NCBI GenBank assembly: GCA_026985945.1
Contig: JALSPN010000119.1
Location: 1 to 12,242, forward strand
Length of the DNA: 12,242 nt
Reading direction: 5' to 3'
Source: Thermodesulfobacteriales bacterium
Lineage (GTDB): Bacteria; Desulfobacterota; Thermodesulfobacteria; Thermodesulfobacteriales; Thermodesulfatatoraceae
How positions within the stretch are numbered: the first letter of the stretch is position 1; each line of letters starts with the position of its first letter. The notes under the pieces were generated by a model. It was not told the origin of the DNA and searched no databases. It saw nothing but the letters and a program-made list of their open reading frames with translations. This document shows, in pieces, positions 1-5,649 of the stretch. The translations under genes were made by a program, and so were the position numbers.

Positions 1-30
1 AGGATCTGCTCAAAGGCCCTTTGCCAGAGG

Positions 31-1875
31 TCAGGGATTTTCATCCTTTTGTGAAAGATCAAGCAAAACGCACTGGACATACCTGGGATCAGGGGGGGAG
101 TCTGGTTCAGCGTAGGCGAACTCTTCTTCGGCCCGGAAAAGGCAAAAGTTTAAAAAACTCCGGAGGTGATCTTCCTCTACAGGTCCTTTTTGTGCGGCCA
201 GGCGCCTGAAATTTTCAAAGAGATCCTGGCGGACTTTTTCTTTGACCAGGTTTTTTTCTCCATCCGGGCCTTTGGTCAGAAACTGGCGCAGGAAAGATGG
301 CCAGTCTTTAACCGGCAGGGCCTCGAAACGAAATTCCTTTCGGGTGAGCCAGCGGGCAAGACCGGTAAGGATAAGGGTGCTCCATTTTATATCTCCCGGT
401 TCCAGGAGATTGGTGCGTTTGAGGGCAAGCTCTGCAATCCATAGCGGCGGTGTTCCAAAAGCTTCCTGAATAAGAGGGGCCATGTAGGCAATTTCTGAAA
501 GAATCCTCCTGACACGTTCTATCTCCTCAAGCCTCCGAAAGGGTCTAAACTCTTCGGCGGTTCCCATTTTTTCGGGCAAAAAGAGCATTATCCGGTTGGC
601 CTCTTTGGCCATCACCCCTTTCAAATAGGAGGCGTAAGGCTCGTCAAGATGCCTGAAAAGACGCGAGTCCACCCCGGAAGAAGTGGTAATTTCGCGAGCA
701 TAGCGTCTGAGATCTACAATGAGGCGCTGGGCAACACGAAAGATATCTTCCAGAAAGTAAGTTTCAAGAAGGTGCTTTGCCGTCTCCAGCTGCCCCCGGG
801 AAAGATATTCCAGCCCGATGTTGAGATACCCAGCCACTTTGTCAAAGCCCCGGCGGGCTTCTTCCACGTCGTCGATGGTACCGAGATCCACCATGAGGAC
901 TTTGTTGACCAGCCAGGCCAGTTCTCTTTTAAGACGGTCTATCTGCCTCCAGTCGGTAATACGGGAAAGGGCCTGCGCAAAAAACTCCACCCCTTCAACC
1001 TGAATGGCCGGAAGAAAGGCCGGTGGAGGAGTCTCTTCTTCTGCCGGAGGGGGAAGGTAAAGAGGCTCAATTTGCCGCATCCGATCCGGCGAAAGGGGGG
1101 CGTAAACGTCAAGGGCCTCGTAGTAATCCGGCACTCCCCAATCCGCAAGTCTTGCCCGGCGCCACCTGTAGGCCAGCTCCTCCACCTCCGCCGGCAATTC
1201 CCAGATCACCGATTCCATAAGATCCCGGTAGCGGGCCGGGTCGATTTCTATCAGAATTTCGATAAGCCGCCTGGTGAGGGGTTCGAACCTGTCCAGGCGG
1301 AAATTGATGAAATAGGTATCATCAAGGGTATAGGGAGGGAGCCAGTCTCGGGCTTCGGTAAGATCCACGCCGTCAGGCCGCTTGTAAACCTCGATGAGGC
1401 GTTTCATCAGGGTGACCAAAAAGTCAAAATCCACCACCTGGAGCCAGCGGGCCACCGTGTCTTCGGTGGCTTCAAAAAGGAGAGTCAGCCAGGCCAGGGT
1501 CCTTTCCAGAACCAGGCGGTCTTTGCGCCAGCAATCCAGGTCAAAAAGGAACTGGAGCTGGGGACCACTTGCCATGGAAAGTAAAGTTACGGCTTCTTCA
1601 GGGCTTACGGCCTTTAAGGTCCAGAAAAGCTCCTGAGGGGGCAGGGCTTTGACCAGCCTTTCCGCTTGGGGAGAAAGGACGATGAGGCGTTCCCGAAGTT
1701 CCCAAGGGGTCTGGAGGACGAGTTCTAGTTGATCTCGCAGGGGAAGGGCAGCCAGTTTCTTTTCTGCCTCTTCGGCCGGGGCTTTGAGTATTTCGTTGAC
1801 ATCGGGAAGCTCCCCGGTCCTCCAGAGGGTTTTTCTTTTAAGGGCCGTCTGTTCTTTTTTCTTACGATCCTTCAT
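31..1875 (-). CDS. DUF6178-like protein of unknown function
   Basis: A 614-residue protein rich in leucine, arginine and glutamate, looking largely alpha-helical, with no signal peptide and no clear membrane segment, so probably cytoplasmic. Its overall style resembles the DUF6178 family that I associate with Desulfobacterota; useful landmarks are 'RRARLADWGVPDYYEAL' in the middle and 'FRAEEEFAYAEP' near the C-terminus. A proline/glutamate-rich linker ('PPPAEEETPPPAF') separates an N-terminal and a C-terminal half. I know of no biochemical function for the family and assign none. The ATG at 1875 is chosen because it has a purine-rich GAGGGGG about 10 nt upstream and overlaps the yraN stop by only 14 nt. 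An in-frame start at 1929 would give 18 more residues and a 68-nt overlap. It is the last visible gene of the trmD-rplS-rnhB-yraN block, suggesting co-transcription with translation genes. Confidence 0.7.
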   Translation of the reverse strand: MKDRKKKEQTALKRKTLWRTGELPDVNEILKAPAEEAEKKLAALPLRDQLELVLQTPWELRERLIVLSPQAERLVKALPPQELFWTLKAVSPEEAVTLLSMASGPQLQFLFDLDCWRKDRLVLERTLAWLTLLFEATEDTVARWLQVVDFDFLVTLMKRLIEVYKRPDGVDLTEARDWLPPYTLDDTYFINFRLDRFEPLTRRLIEILIEIDPARYRDLMESVIWELPAEVEELAYRWRRARLADWGVPDYYEALDVYAPLSPDRMRQIEPLYLPPPAEEETPPPAFLPAIQVEGVEFFAQALSRITDWRQIDRLKRELAWLVNKVLMVDLGTIDDVEEARRGFDKVAGYLNIGLEYLSRGQLETAKHLLETYFLEDIFRVAQRLIVDLRRYAREITTSSGVDSRLFRHLDEPYASYLKGVMAKEANRIMLFLPEKMGTAEEFRPFRRLEEIERVRRILSEIAYMAPLIQEAFGTPPLWIAELALKRTNLLEPGDIKWSTLILTGLARWLTRKEFRFEALPVKDWPSFLRQFLTKGPDGEKNLVKEKVRQDLFENFRRLAAQKGPVEEDHLRSFLNFCLFRAEEEFAYAEPDSPPDPRYVQCVLLDLSQKDENP

Positions 1876-2278
1876 CCTCAAGGACCCCCTCGTAGTGTTT
1901 AAGTTGGGGCGTCTTTTCGGAAAAATCAACCGCTATGAGATCAAAACGAAAATTCTGGGCCTCAACGGGGTGGGAAGCAAGGTAGGCTTCGGCCAGGCGG
2001 AAAAGGCGCCTTCTTTTGTGCCAGGTAAGGGCTTCTTCAGGTGCTCCCTGTTTTTTGTTTCTGCGGGCCTTAACTTCTACAAAAACAAGGGTTTTCCCAC
2101 GCCGCGCGATGAGATCTATCTCTCCGAAACGGGTGCGCCAGTTTCGGGCTAGGATTTCGTAACCTTTAAGACGAAAATACCAGGCCGAAAGCCTTTCGGC
2201 GAAAACTCCCAATTCCTTCGGGTTTTTCGGTTTCCGAAACCGGCCGAAAAGAGCGACGATGGAGGGGGCAAGGGCCAT
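1862..2278 (-). CDS. yraN: YraN/UPF0102 family nuclease-fold protein
   Basis: A 138-residue protein with the YraN (UPF0102) signature: 'RTRFGEIDLIA' followed by 'FVEVKAR', the acidic-x-ExK pattern of the PD-(D/E)xK nuclease fold, and before it the helix 'LGVFAERLSAWYF' that usually opens the family domain. Family members are predicted Holliday-junction-resolvase-like nucleases, but their in vivo role is not settled. yraN very often follows rnhB, as here. The start is uncertain. The ATG at 2278 is the most reasonable but lacks a good ribosome binding site and overlaps rnhB by 113 nt. A TTG at 2212, just before 'GVFAERL', would shorten the overlap to 47 nt but would have its AAGGA too close. 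An upstream in-frame start at 2332 would overlap even more. The stop overlaps the next gene's start by 14 nt. Confidence 0.85.
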   Translation of the reverse strand: MALAPSIVALFGRFRKPKNPKELGVFAERLSAWYFRLKGYEILARNWRTRFGEIDLIARRGKTLVFVEVKARRNKKQGAPEEALTWHKRRRLFRLAEAYLASHPVEAQNFRFDLIAVDFSEKTPQLKHYEGVLEDEGS

Positions 2279-2834
2279 AGGTTTTAAGGGCTTCCAGGTG
2301 AAGTTTGGTGGCGTAACCTTTATGCCTTTCAAAGGCGTATTCGGGAAATTTTTGGGCGGCCTCTGTCATGATGTGATCCCGCACGACTTTGGCAAGGATA
2401 GAGGCGGCTGCAATGGAGCGGCAGAGGGCATCGCCATCAATGATGGCCTTCTGAAGCCCTGCCCAGGGGGTGGTAAAGCGGCCATCTATCAGGGCCAGCT
2501 GCGGCTGAGGGCTTAGGGCCTCCAGGGCCTCGGCCATGGCCCTGAGACTGGCTTTAAGGATCCCTATCTGGTCGATAATTTCGTTTTCCACCCGGGCTAC
2601 CGCCCAGGAAATAGCCTCTTTTTTGATAATTTCAAAAAGTCTCTCCCGTTTTTGGGGCGAAAGACACTTGGAATCCGCCAGATCCGGATGATCAAATTCC
2701 CGCGGCAGGATTACCGCTGCGGCCACCACCGGCCCGGCAAGGGCCCCTCTGCCGACTTCATCAACCCCGGCAATAAAGCGATAACTTTTGAGAAATTGTT
2801 TTTCCTTCAGCCAGCGATTCTTCTCTCCGAACAA
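2166..2834 (-). CDS. rnhB: Ribonuclease HII
   Basis: A 222-residue RNase HII, which cuts the RNA strand of RNA-DNA hybrids and starts removal of single ribonucleotides from DNA. All family landmarks are present: 'GVDEVGRGALAGP' (catalytic D25, E26 and the GRG motif), 'LADSKCLS' (D54-S-K), 'ALIDG' (D117) and 'SIAAASILAKVVRD' (D153). The conserved fold normally ends at 'GPCPLHRRSFRPV', near residue 199; here a basic tail of about 23 residues continues in DNA that also encodes the YraN N-terminus. The start codon is TTG at 2834, one base after the rplS stop (TAAGTTG), with GAAGG about 4 nt upstream. No ATG or GTG lies between it and the catalytic motif, so the TTG start is well supported. Co-transcribed with rplS. 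Confidence 0.96.
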   Translation of the reverse strand: MFGEKNRWLKEKQFLKSYRFIAGVDEVGRGALAGPVVAAAVILPREFDHPDLADSKCLSPQKRERLFEIIKKEAISWAVARVENEIIDQIGILKASLRAMAEALEALSPQPQLALIDGRFTTPWAGLQKAIIDGDALCRSIAAASILAKVVRDHIMTEAAQKFPEYAFERHKGYATKLHLEALKTYGPCPLHRRSFRPVSETEKPEGIGSFRRKAFGLVFSS

Positions 2835-2835
2835 C

Positions 2836-3183
2836 TTACCTTCTCTCCTTGATCCGGGCGGCTTTACCTGTGCGGCCGCGCAGATAATAAAGCCGAGCCC
2901 TTCTAACCTTTCCTTTTTTCACGACTTCTATCTTTTCTAACCGGGGCGAATGGAGGGGAAAAGTCCTTTCAACTCCGATACCGTAAGATATTTTCCTGAC
3001 TGTAAAAGTAGCCCCGGTTCCAGAACCGCGTTTTCTAATAACCACTCCCTGGAAAACCTGCGTCCTTTCCTTATCTTCTCCTTCGACAATCCGGAAATAA
3101 ACCTTTACCGTGTCTCCAGGGCGAAAATCCGGCAAATCCTTACGAAGATATTCGTTTTCGATCTCTCTAATTACTGGAAGCAT
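2836..3183 (-). CDS. rplS: 50S ribosomal protein L19
   Basis: A 115-residue L19, a large-subunit protein at the 30S/50S interface. The length and the whole sequence are canonical: '[15 protein letters not shown]', '[16 protein letters not shown]', '[21 protein letters not shown]' and a basic C-terminus '[18 protein letters not shown]'. The ATG has a very strong ribosome binding site, AAAGGAGG six nt upstream, as expected for a ribosomal protein. The first 17 nt overlap the 3' end of the SPOUT methyltransferase gene, and the stop is one base from the rnhB start. In many bacteria rplS follows trmD directly; here one methyltransferase gene sits between them. Confidence 0.98.
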   Translation of the reverse strand: MLPVIREIENEYLRKDLPDFRPGDTVKVYFRIVEGEDKERTQVFQGVVIRKRGSGTGATFTVRKISYGIGVERTFPLHSPRLEKIEVVKKGKVRRARLYYLRGRTGKAARIKERR

Positions 3184-3775
3184 GATCTTCCTCCTTTAGA
3201 CTTTTCCACCAGGGTTCACCCAGCAGGCGATCTAAAATAATAGCAGCTGCCGTGCGAACGGAAAGATGATTGTATCCGTCTTCAGCCCTTCCGTAAATAG
3301 GTTCCAGGACATATTCACACCGGGCAAGCAGTTTGGGAGCCAACCCCCAGGCGGTCCCCAGAAGTAAAAGGACCGGTTTTCCGGAAAGGAAAAGTTTCCT
3401 TCCTTCCGCATAGGAGAGATTGGCAAATTCCTTGCGGGCATCAGTGGCCACCATGATTGGTTCTTCATCCTGTTTGATGATTTCTTTCAAACAAACTTCA
3501 AGACTTGGAACTATTTGCAAAAGTTTTAATGCCTCCTGCCGATCAGGGTTATATACCCTGCCAGTTTCTGTTTGCCAATAGGCAATTAGTTCTTGGGCAA
3601 GCTCTCTCTGTTCACGAAGGGGCTGGACTACAAAATAGCGCTTTACGCCGTAAGTGCGACAGAGGCGAGAAATGTCATGGAGATCGAGATTGGTGATGGA
3701 GGAGGCGATAAGGCGCCCTTCTTTGTTTAAGACCGGATAATGGATTAAGGCCACGTAAACGCAGGGTTCAGGCAT
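3167..3775 (-). CDS. TrmD-linked SPOUT RNA methyltransferase (Methyltrn_RNA_4 type)
   Basis: A 202-residue protein resembling the SAM-dependent RNA methyltransferases of the TM1570-like family, which are usually encoded beside trmD. The N-terminus '[37 protein letters not shown]' and the C-terminal knot-like region '[12 protein letters not shown]...ILEP-type...[20 protein letters not shown]' (here 'YVLEPIYG') fit a SPOUT (alpha/beta knot) fold that binds S-adenosylmethionine. The substrate is not known to me; a tRNA or rRNA base is an inference from the fold and from the position between trmD and rplS. The ATG at 3775 has AGGAAGAAG just upstream and overlaps the trmD stop by 8 nt. The 3' end overlaps rplS by 17 nt, so translational coupling across trmD-methyltransferase-rplS is likely. 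Confidence 0.88.
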   Translation of the reverse strand: MPEPCVYVALIHYPVLNKEGRLIASSITNLDLHDISRLCRTYGVKRYFVVQPLREQRELAQELIAYWQTETGRVYNPDRQEALKLLQIVPSLEVCLKEIIKQDEEPIMVATDARKEFANLSYAEGRKLFLSGKPVLLLLGTAWGLAPKLLARCEYVLEPIYGRAEDGYNHLSVRTAAAIILDRLLGEPWWKSLKEEDHASSN

Positions 3776-4505
3776 CTTCTTCCTGCCAGCCCAATTTTTT
3801 TAAGAAGGCCTTGTCTTCCGGGGTCAAGGGGGCCTTTTTCAGGAGATCTGGCCGCCTCTTGAAGGTGATTTCGAGAGACTTTTCTCGACGCCATTTTTCA
3901 ATCGCGGCGTGATCCCCGGAAAGTAATACTTCCGGAACCTTGTAACCCAAAAAATCTCGCGGGCGCGTATATTGTGGATATTTGAGAAGCCCCTGGCTGA
4001 AAGTCTCCTTCTCTACCGAATCTTTCTTTCCCACCACTCCCGGGACCAGACGTGAGACGGCCTCAATCACAACTAAAGCCGCCACCTCTCCACCGAAAAC
4101 CACGTAATCCCCGATGGAAATTTCGTCATCAATGAAATACCTGCGGATACGTTCATCAATTCCTTCGTAACGGCCACAGATGAGGACCAGATGCCCTTTA
4201 GAAAAAAGTTCCTTGACTACTTCTTGGTTGAGGAGCCGCCCCTGGGGGGAGAGATAAATCACATAAGGTTTTCCCTCTTTCTTTAGGTTGGAAATGGCCC
4301 GGTAAAGGGGCTCGGGCTTGAAGACCATGCCCTCTCCGCCGCCAAAGGGGCGGTCATCTACCATTTTGTGTTTGTCAAGGGCAAAATCGCGCAAATTTAT
4401 AAGATTTATCTCGATAAGCCCTTTATCCTGGGCCTTTTTGAGGGCCCCTACTTTTAGAGGGCTTTCAAAATATTCCGGGAAAATGGTGATAACGTCAAAA
4501 CGCAC
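3768..4505 (-). CDS. trmD: tRNA (guanine-N1-)-methyltransferase
   Basis: A 245-residue TrmD, which makes m1G37 next to the anticodon and so prevents +1 frameshifting. Canonical motifs occur in order: 'MRFDVITIFPEYF' start, 'DDRPFGGGEGMVFKPEP', 'YLSPQG', 'CGRYEGIDERI', 'SIGDYVVFGGEVAALVVIEAVSRLVPGVVG' as the SAM-binding trefoil-knot region, 'YPQYTRP' and 'VLLSGDHAAIEKWRR'. The start is GTG at 4505, matching the family N-terminus, with AGAGG 5 nt upstream. The frame stays open for another 141 codons upstream, but that part is antisense to the hemA remnant and has no TrmD homology. The usual upstream partner rimM is absent; transcription must start in or beyond the hemA fragment. Confidence 0.97.
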   Translation of the reverse strand: MRFDVITIFPEYFESPLKVGALKKAQDKGLIEINLINLRDFALDKHKMVDDRPFGGGEGMVFKPEPLYRAISNLKKEGKPYVIYLSPQGRLLNQEVVKELFSKGHLVLICGRYEGIDERIRRYFIDDEISIGDYVVFGGEVAALVVIEAVSRLVPGVVGKKDSVEKETFSQGLLKYPQYTRPRDFLGYKVPEVLLSGDHAAIEKWRREKSLEITFKRRPDLLKKAPLTPEDKAFLKKLGWQEEDA

Positions 4506-4509
4506 CTTA

Positions 4510-4528
4510 ACCTCTTTTACCAGGAGGT
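4510..4528. promoter_or_regulatory. Palindrome supplying Shine-Dalgarno motifs on both strands
   Basis: ACCTC at 4510-4514 and GAGGT at 4524-4528 are inverted repeats with a 9-nt loop. Read on the minus strand, the distal arm is the trmD ribosome binding site (AGAGG), which could be masked by pairing with CACCTCC. Read on the plus strand, it forms the near-perfect AGGAGGTGATC in front of GTG 4535. The pairing is directly visible; any regulatory effect is inference. Confidence 0.4.
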
Positions 4529-4534
4529 GATCTG

Positions 4535-4573
4535 GTGAAAAAATACCACGGAAGTAAAGAGGAGCGAAATTAA
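4535..4573 (+). CDS. Possible 12-codon leader ORF with very strong ribosome binding site
   Basis: AGGAGGTGATCT, almost the full complement of the 16S rRNA 3' end, precedes GTG at 4535 by a short spacer. The frame reads MKKYHGSKEERN and stops with TAA at 4571. The codons after GTG form a run of six A. The hemA remnant lies in the +1 frame relative to this ORF, and its own frame is open from 4539, so slippage or one indel near the A run would join the two. It could equally be the residual start of a gene cut off by rearrangement. No family is recognised. Presence of the ribosome binding site is clear; expression is not. Confidence 0.3.
   Translation: MKKYHGSKEERN
4540..4548 (-). promoter_or_regulatory. 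Candidate extended -10 promoter for trmD
   Basis: On the minus strand TGG-TATTTT (TGnTAnnnT) lies about 34 nt upstream of the trmD GTG. There is no convincing -35 element. It resembles the stronger TGG-TAGAAT in front of alaS. Weak evidence; listed because trmD has lost its normal upstream operon neighbours and needs a promoter somewhere near here. Confidence 0.3.
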
Positions 4574-5054
4574 CCGGAAATTTCCCAATGAAATCGAAAA
4601 CGTCTTTGTTTATGACATTGACGACCTTAAAGCCGTGGTAGAAGAAAACCTTTCCTTTCGCAAAAAAGAGGCCCTGCGAGCCGAAAGAATTATCGAAGAA
4701 GAAGTCCTCAAATTCAAAAACTGGCTGGAACAGCTCGAGGTGTATCCCACCATCGTGGCCCTGAGGAAGAAGGCCGAAGAGATCCGCCGGCGAGAGCTTG
4801 AAAAAACCCTCTCCCACCTCAAAACCAAACTCCCTCCCGAAGATCAGGAAGCCCTTGAGATCCTTACCAGATCCTTGGTGAACAAGCTCCTTCACGACCC
4901 CATTATTTATCTCAAAAACCGGTATCACAAAGACGGGCAGCAGATTATAGACCTTACGCGAAGGCTCTTTAACCTTGACGGAGAAAGGCCCCTTAAGGCT
5001 GAACCACCCCCCCTCTATCTCAACAGCTCTTTAAAAGAGGCCAAAAAACACTAA
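4572..5054 (+). pseudogene. hemA: Glutamyl-tRNA reductase, C-terminal fragment only
   Basis: The reading frame encodes the last third of HemA, the NADPH enzyme that reduces glutamyl-tRNA to glutamate-1-semialdehyde at the start of tetrapyrrole synthesis. Visible homology begins near 'EIENVFVYDIDDL' and runs through 'VVEENL', 'VYPTIVALRKKAEEIRRRELEKTL', 'LTRSLVNKLLHDPI' and a normal tail, i.e. the helical dimerisation domain. The catalytic N-terminal domain (with the nucleophilic cysteine) and the NADPH-binding domain, about 270-300 residues, are missing; upstream there is an in-frame stop at 4536 and then the trmD start on the other strand. The first in-frame NTG codon is GTG 4635, inside a conserved motif and without a ribosome binding site. 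Best read as a truncated remnant left by a rearrangement, or as an assembly join. A stand-alone dimerisation-domain protein is less likely. Confidence 0.85.
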
Positions 5055-5083
5055 AAAGGGCTACCGTTCCTTAGCCTACTTTT
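5053..5083. terminator. Possible bidirectional terminator after the hemA fragment
   Basis: GGCTA (5059-5063) pairs with TAGCC (5072-5076) around an 8-nt loop. On the minus strand the hairpin is followed by C and TTTTT; on the plus strand by TAC and TTTT. The stem is short (5-6 bp), so efficiency is uncertain. Its position right after the hemA stop fits a hemA terminator. Confidence 0.4.
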
Positions 5084-5215
5084 CGGTTAGCGAAGTAGAA
5101 GGTGTTATCAGGATCAGAGTTTTTTCATGGTTGCGGGACTCACAAAATAGAGTCTTTAGAAAACCTGAGGCGGTTCAACTTTTCCCAAGTGGGAAAGGAT
5201 GCTATTAAGAATTTT
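5055..5215 (+). other. Gene-free stretch with several potential RNA hairpins (leader of the YkgJ-type gene)
   Basis: This 161-nt stretch has no recognised gene. By eye it can form: a GGCTA/TAGCC hairpin (5059-5076); CTACTT..CG/CGAAGTAG (5076-5098) with a 2-nt bulge; a long-range helix TCAGG (5108-5112) plus TTTTC (5122-5126) against GAAAACCTGA (5159-5168), enclosing GGACTC/GAGTCT (5136-5155); and an 8-bp hairpin CTTTTCCC/GGGAAAGG (5179-5198) with an AAGT tetraloop that would hide an AAAGGA motif. I recognise no known riboswitch consensus. The frame of the following gene is open back to GTG 5102, so part could instead be coding. Confidence 0.4.
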
Positions 5216-5596
5216 ATGGCGGAGAGGGTTTTTGAGTGCAAGCGTTGTGGATTTTGTTGTCAGGGGGAGAGCACCGTTTCCCTCTCTTCTGAAGAACAGC
5301 ATCAGATAGCCTCTTTTCTGGGGCTAACTCTTGAGGATTTTCTATCTACCTATACGGTCAAACGCGGAAAACGCGTGGAAATGAAAACCCAAAATGGTCA
5401 CTGCATCTTCTACGACGAAGAAAAAAGCCTTTGCCGGATCCATCCGGTAAAGCCCCAGCCCTGCCGTCAATGGCCGCTTCACCCAAGCATCCTCAAGGAC
5501 CCGGAAAGCTTTGAAATCATCCGTCGCACCTGCCCTGGCTTTTCCGAAAAGGCCACCTGGGAAGAAGTGAAAAAATTGCTCCTTGAGAAGGCCTAG
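5216..5596 (+). CDS. YkgJ-family cysteine cluster protein
   Basis: A 126-residue cytoplasmic protein with the CxxCxxCC zinc/iron-chelating signature at the N-terminus (C8, C11, C14, C15 in 'FECKRCGFCCQG'), followed by 'GHCIFY', 'CRIHPVKPQPCRQWPLHP' (C63, C73, C83) and 'RTCPGF' (C106). This eight-cysteine pattern fits the YkgJ/UPF0153 group, thought to bind a metal or Fe-S cluster; the biochemical role is unknown. The ATG at 5216 was chosen because family proteins begin just before the first cysteine. Its ribosome binding site is weak (AAGA), and the better AAAGGA is 16 nt away inside a hairpin. In-frame GTG codons at 5189 and 5102 are alternatives giving 135 and 164 residues. It sits 53 nt before alaS, which has its own likely promoter. 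Confidence 0.85.
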   Translation: MAERVFECKRCGFCCQGESTVSLSSEEQHQIASFLGLTLEDFLSTYTVKRGKRVEMKTQNGHCIFYDEEKSLCRIHPVKPQPCRQWPLHPSILKDPESFEIIRRTCPGFSEKATWEEVKKLLLEKA

Positions 5597-5612
5597 CCTC
5601 CCTAAAACTCTT

Positions 5613-5621
5613 TGGTAGAAT
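5613..5621 (+). promoter_or_regulatory. Extended -10 promoter for alaS
   Basis: TGG-TAGAAT matches the extended -10 form TGnTATAAT at all but one base. No good -35 lies 16-18 nt upstream, as is allowed for extended -10 promoters. Predicted transcription start is near 5628, leaving a leader of about 22 nt that contains the alaS ribosome binding site. Confidence 0.5.
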
Positions 5622-5649
5622 GCATCCTAACAAATGGAAGGAGGAGAAG

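Noticed and set aside
1..30. The start of another minus-strand gene downstream of the DUF6178-like gene
   Set aside because: Only 30 nt remain, with no ATG or GTG start preceded by a ribosome binding site on the minus strand.
649..1584. A 311-codon open frame on the plus strand
   Set aside because: It lies fully antisense to the DUF6178-like gene, has low-complexity basic composition without any family motif, and no convincing ribosome binding site; the minus-strand protein is coherent over its whole length.
4544..4640. Inverted copies of TACCACGG (4544-4551) and CCGTGGTA (4633-4640)
   Set aside because: An 8-bp match within 100 nt can occur by chance and one arm lies in a conserved hemA codon stretch; there are no target-site duplications or transposase remnants.
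4506..4928. A 141-codon N-terminal extension of trmD
   Set aside because: The TrmD family begins at MRFDVITIFPE; the extension is antisense to the hemA fragment and has the F/G/V-rich composition typical of antisense frames.
5055..5215. A tRNA gene or known riboswitch in the gene-free stretch
   Set aside because: No cloverleaf, no proper GTTCRANYC T-loop with a matching stem, and no TPP, cobalamin, SAM, glycine or c-di-GMP consensus could be found by eye.
5620..5649. An upstream ATG start for alaS
   Set aside because: It overlaps the predicted -10 element, has no ribosome binding site and adds residues not typical of AlaRS; GTG 5650 has GGAGGAG just upstream.
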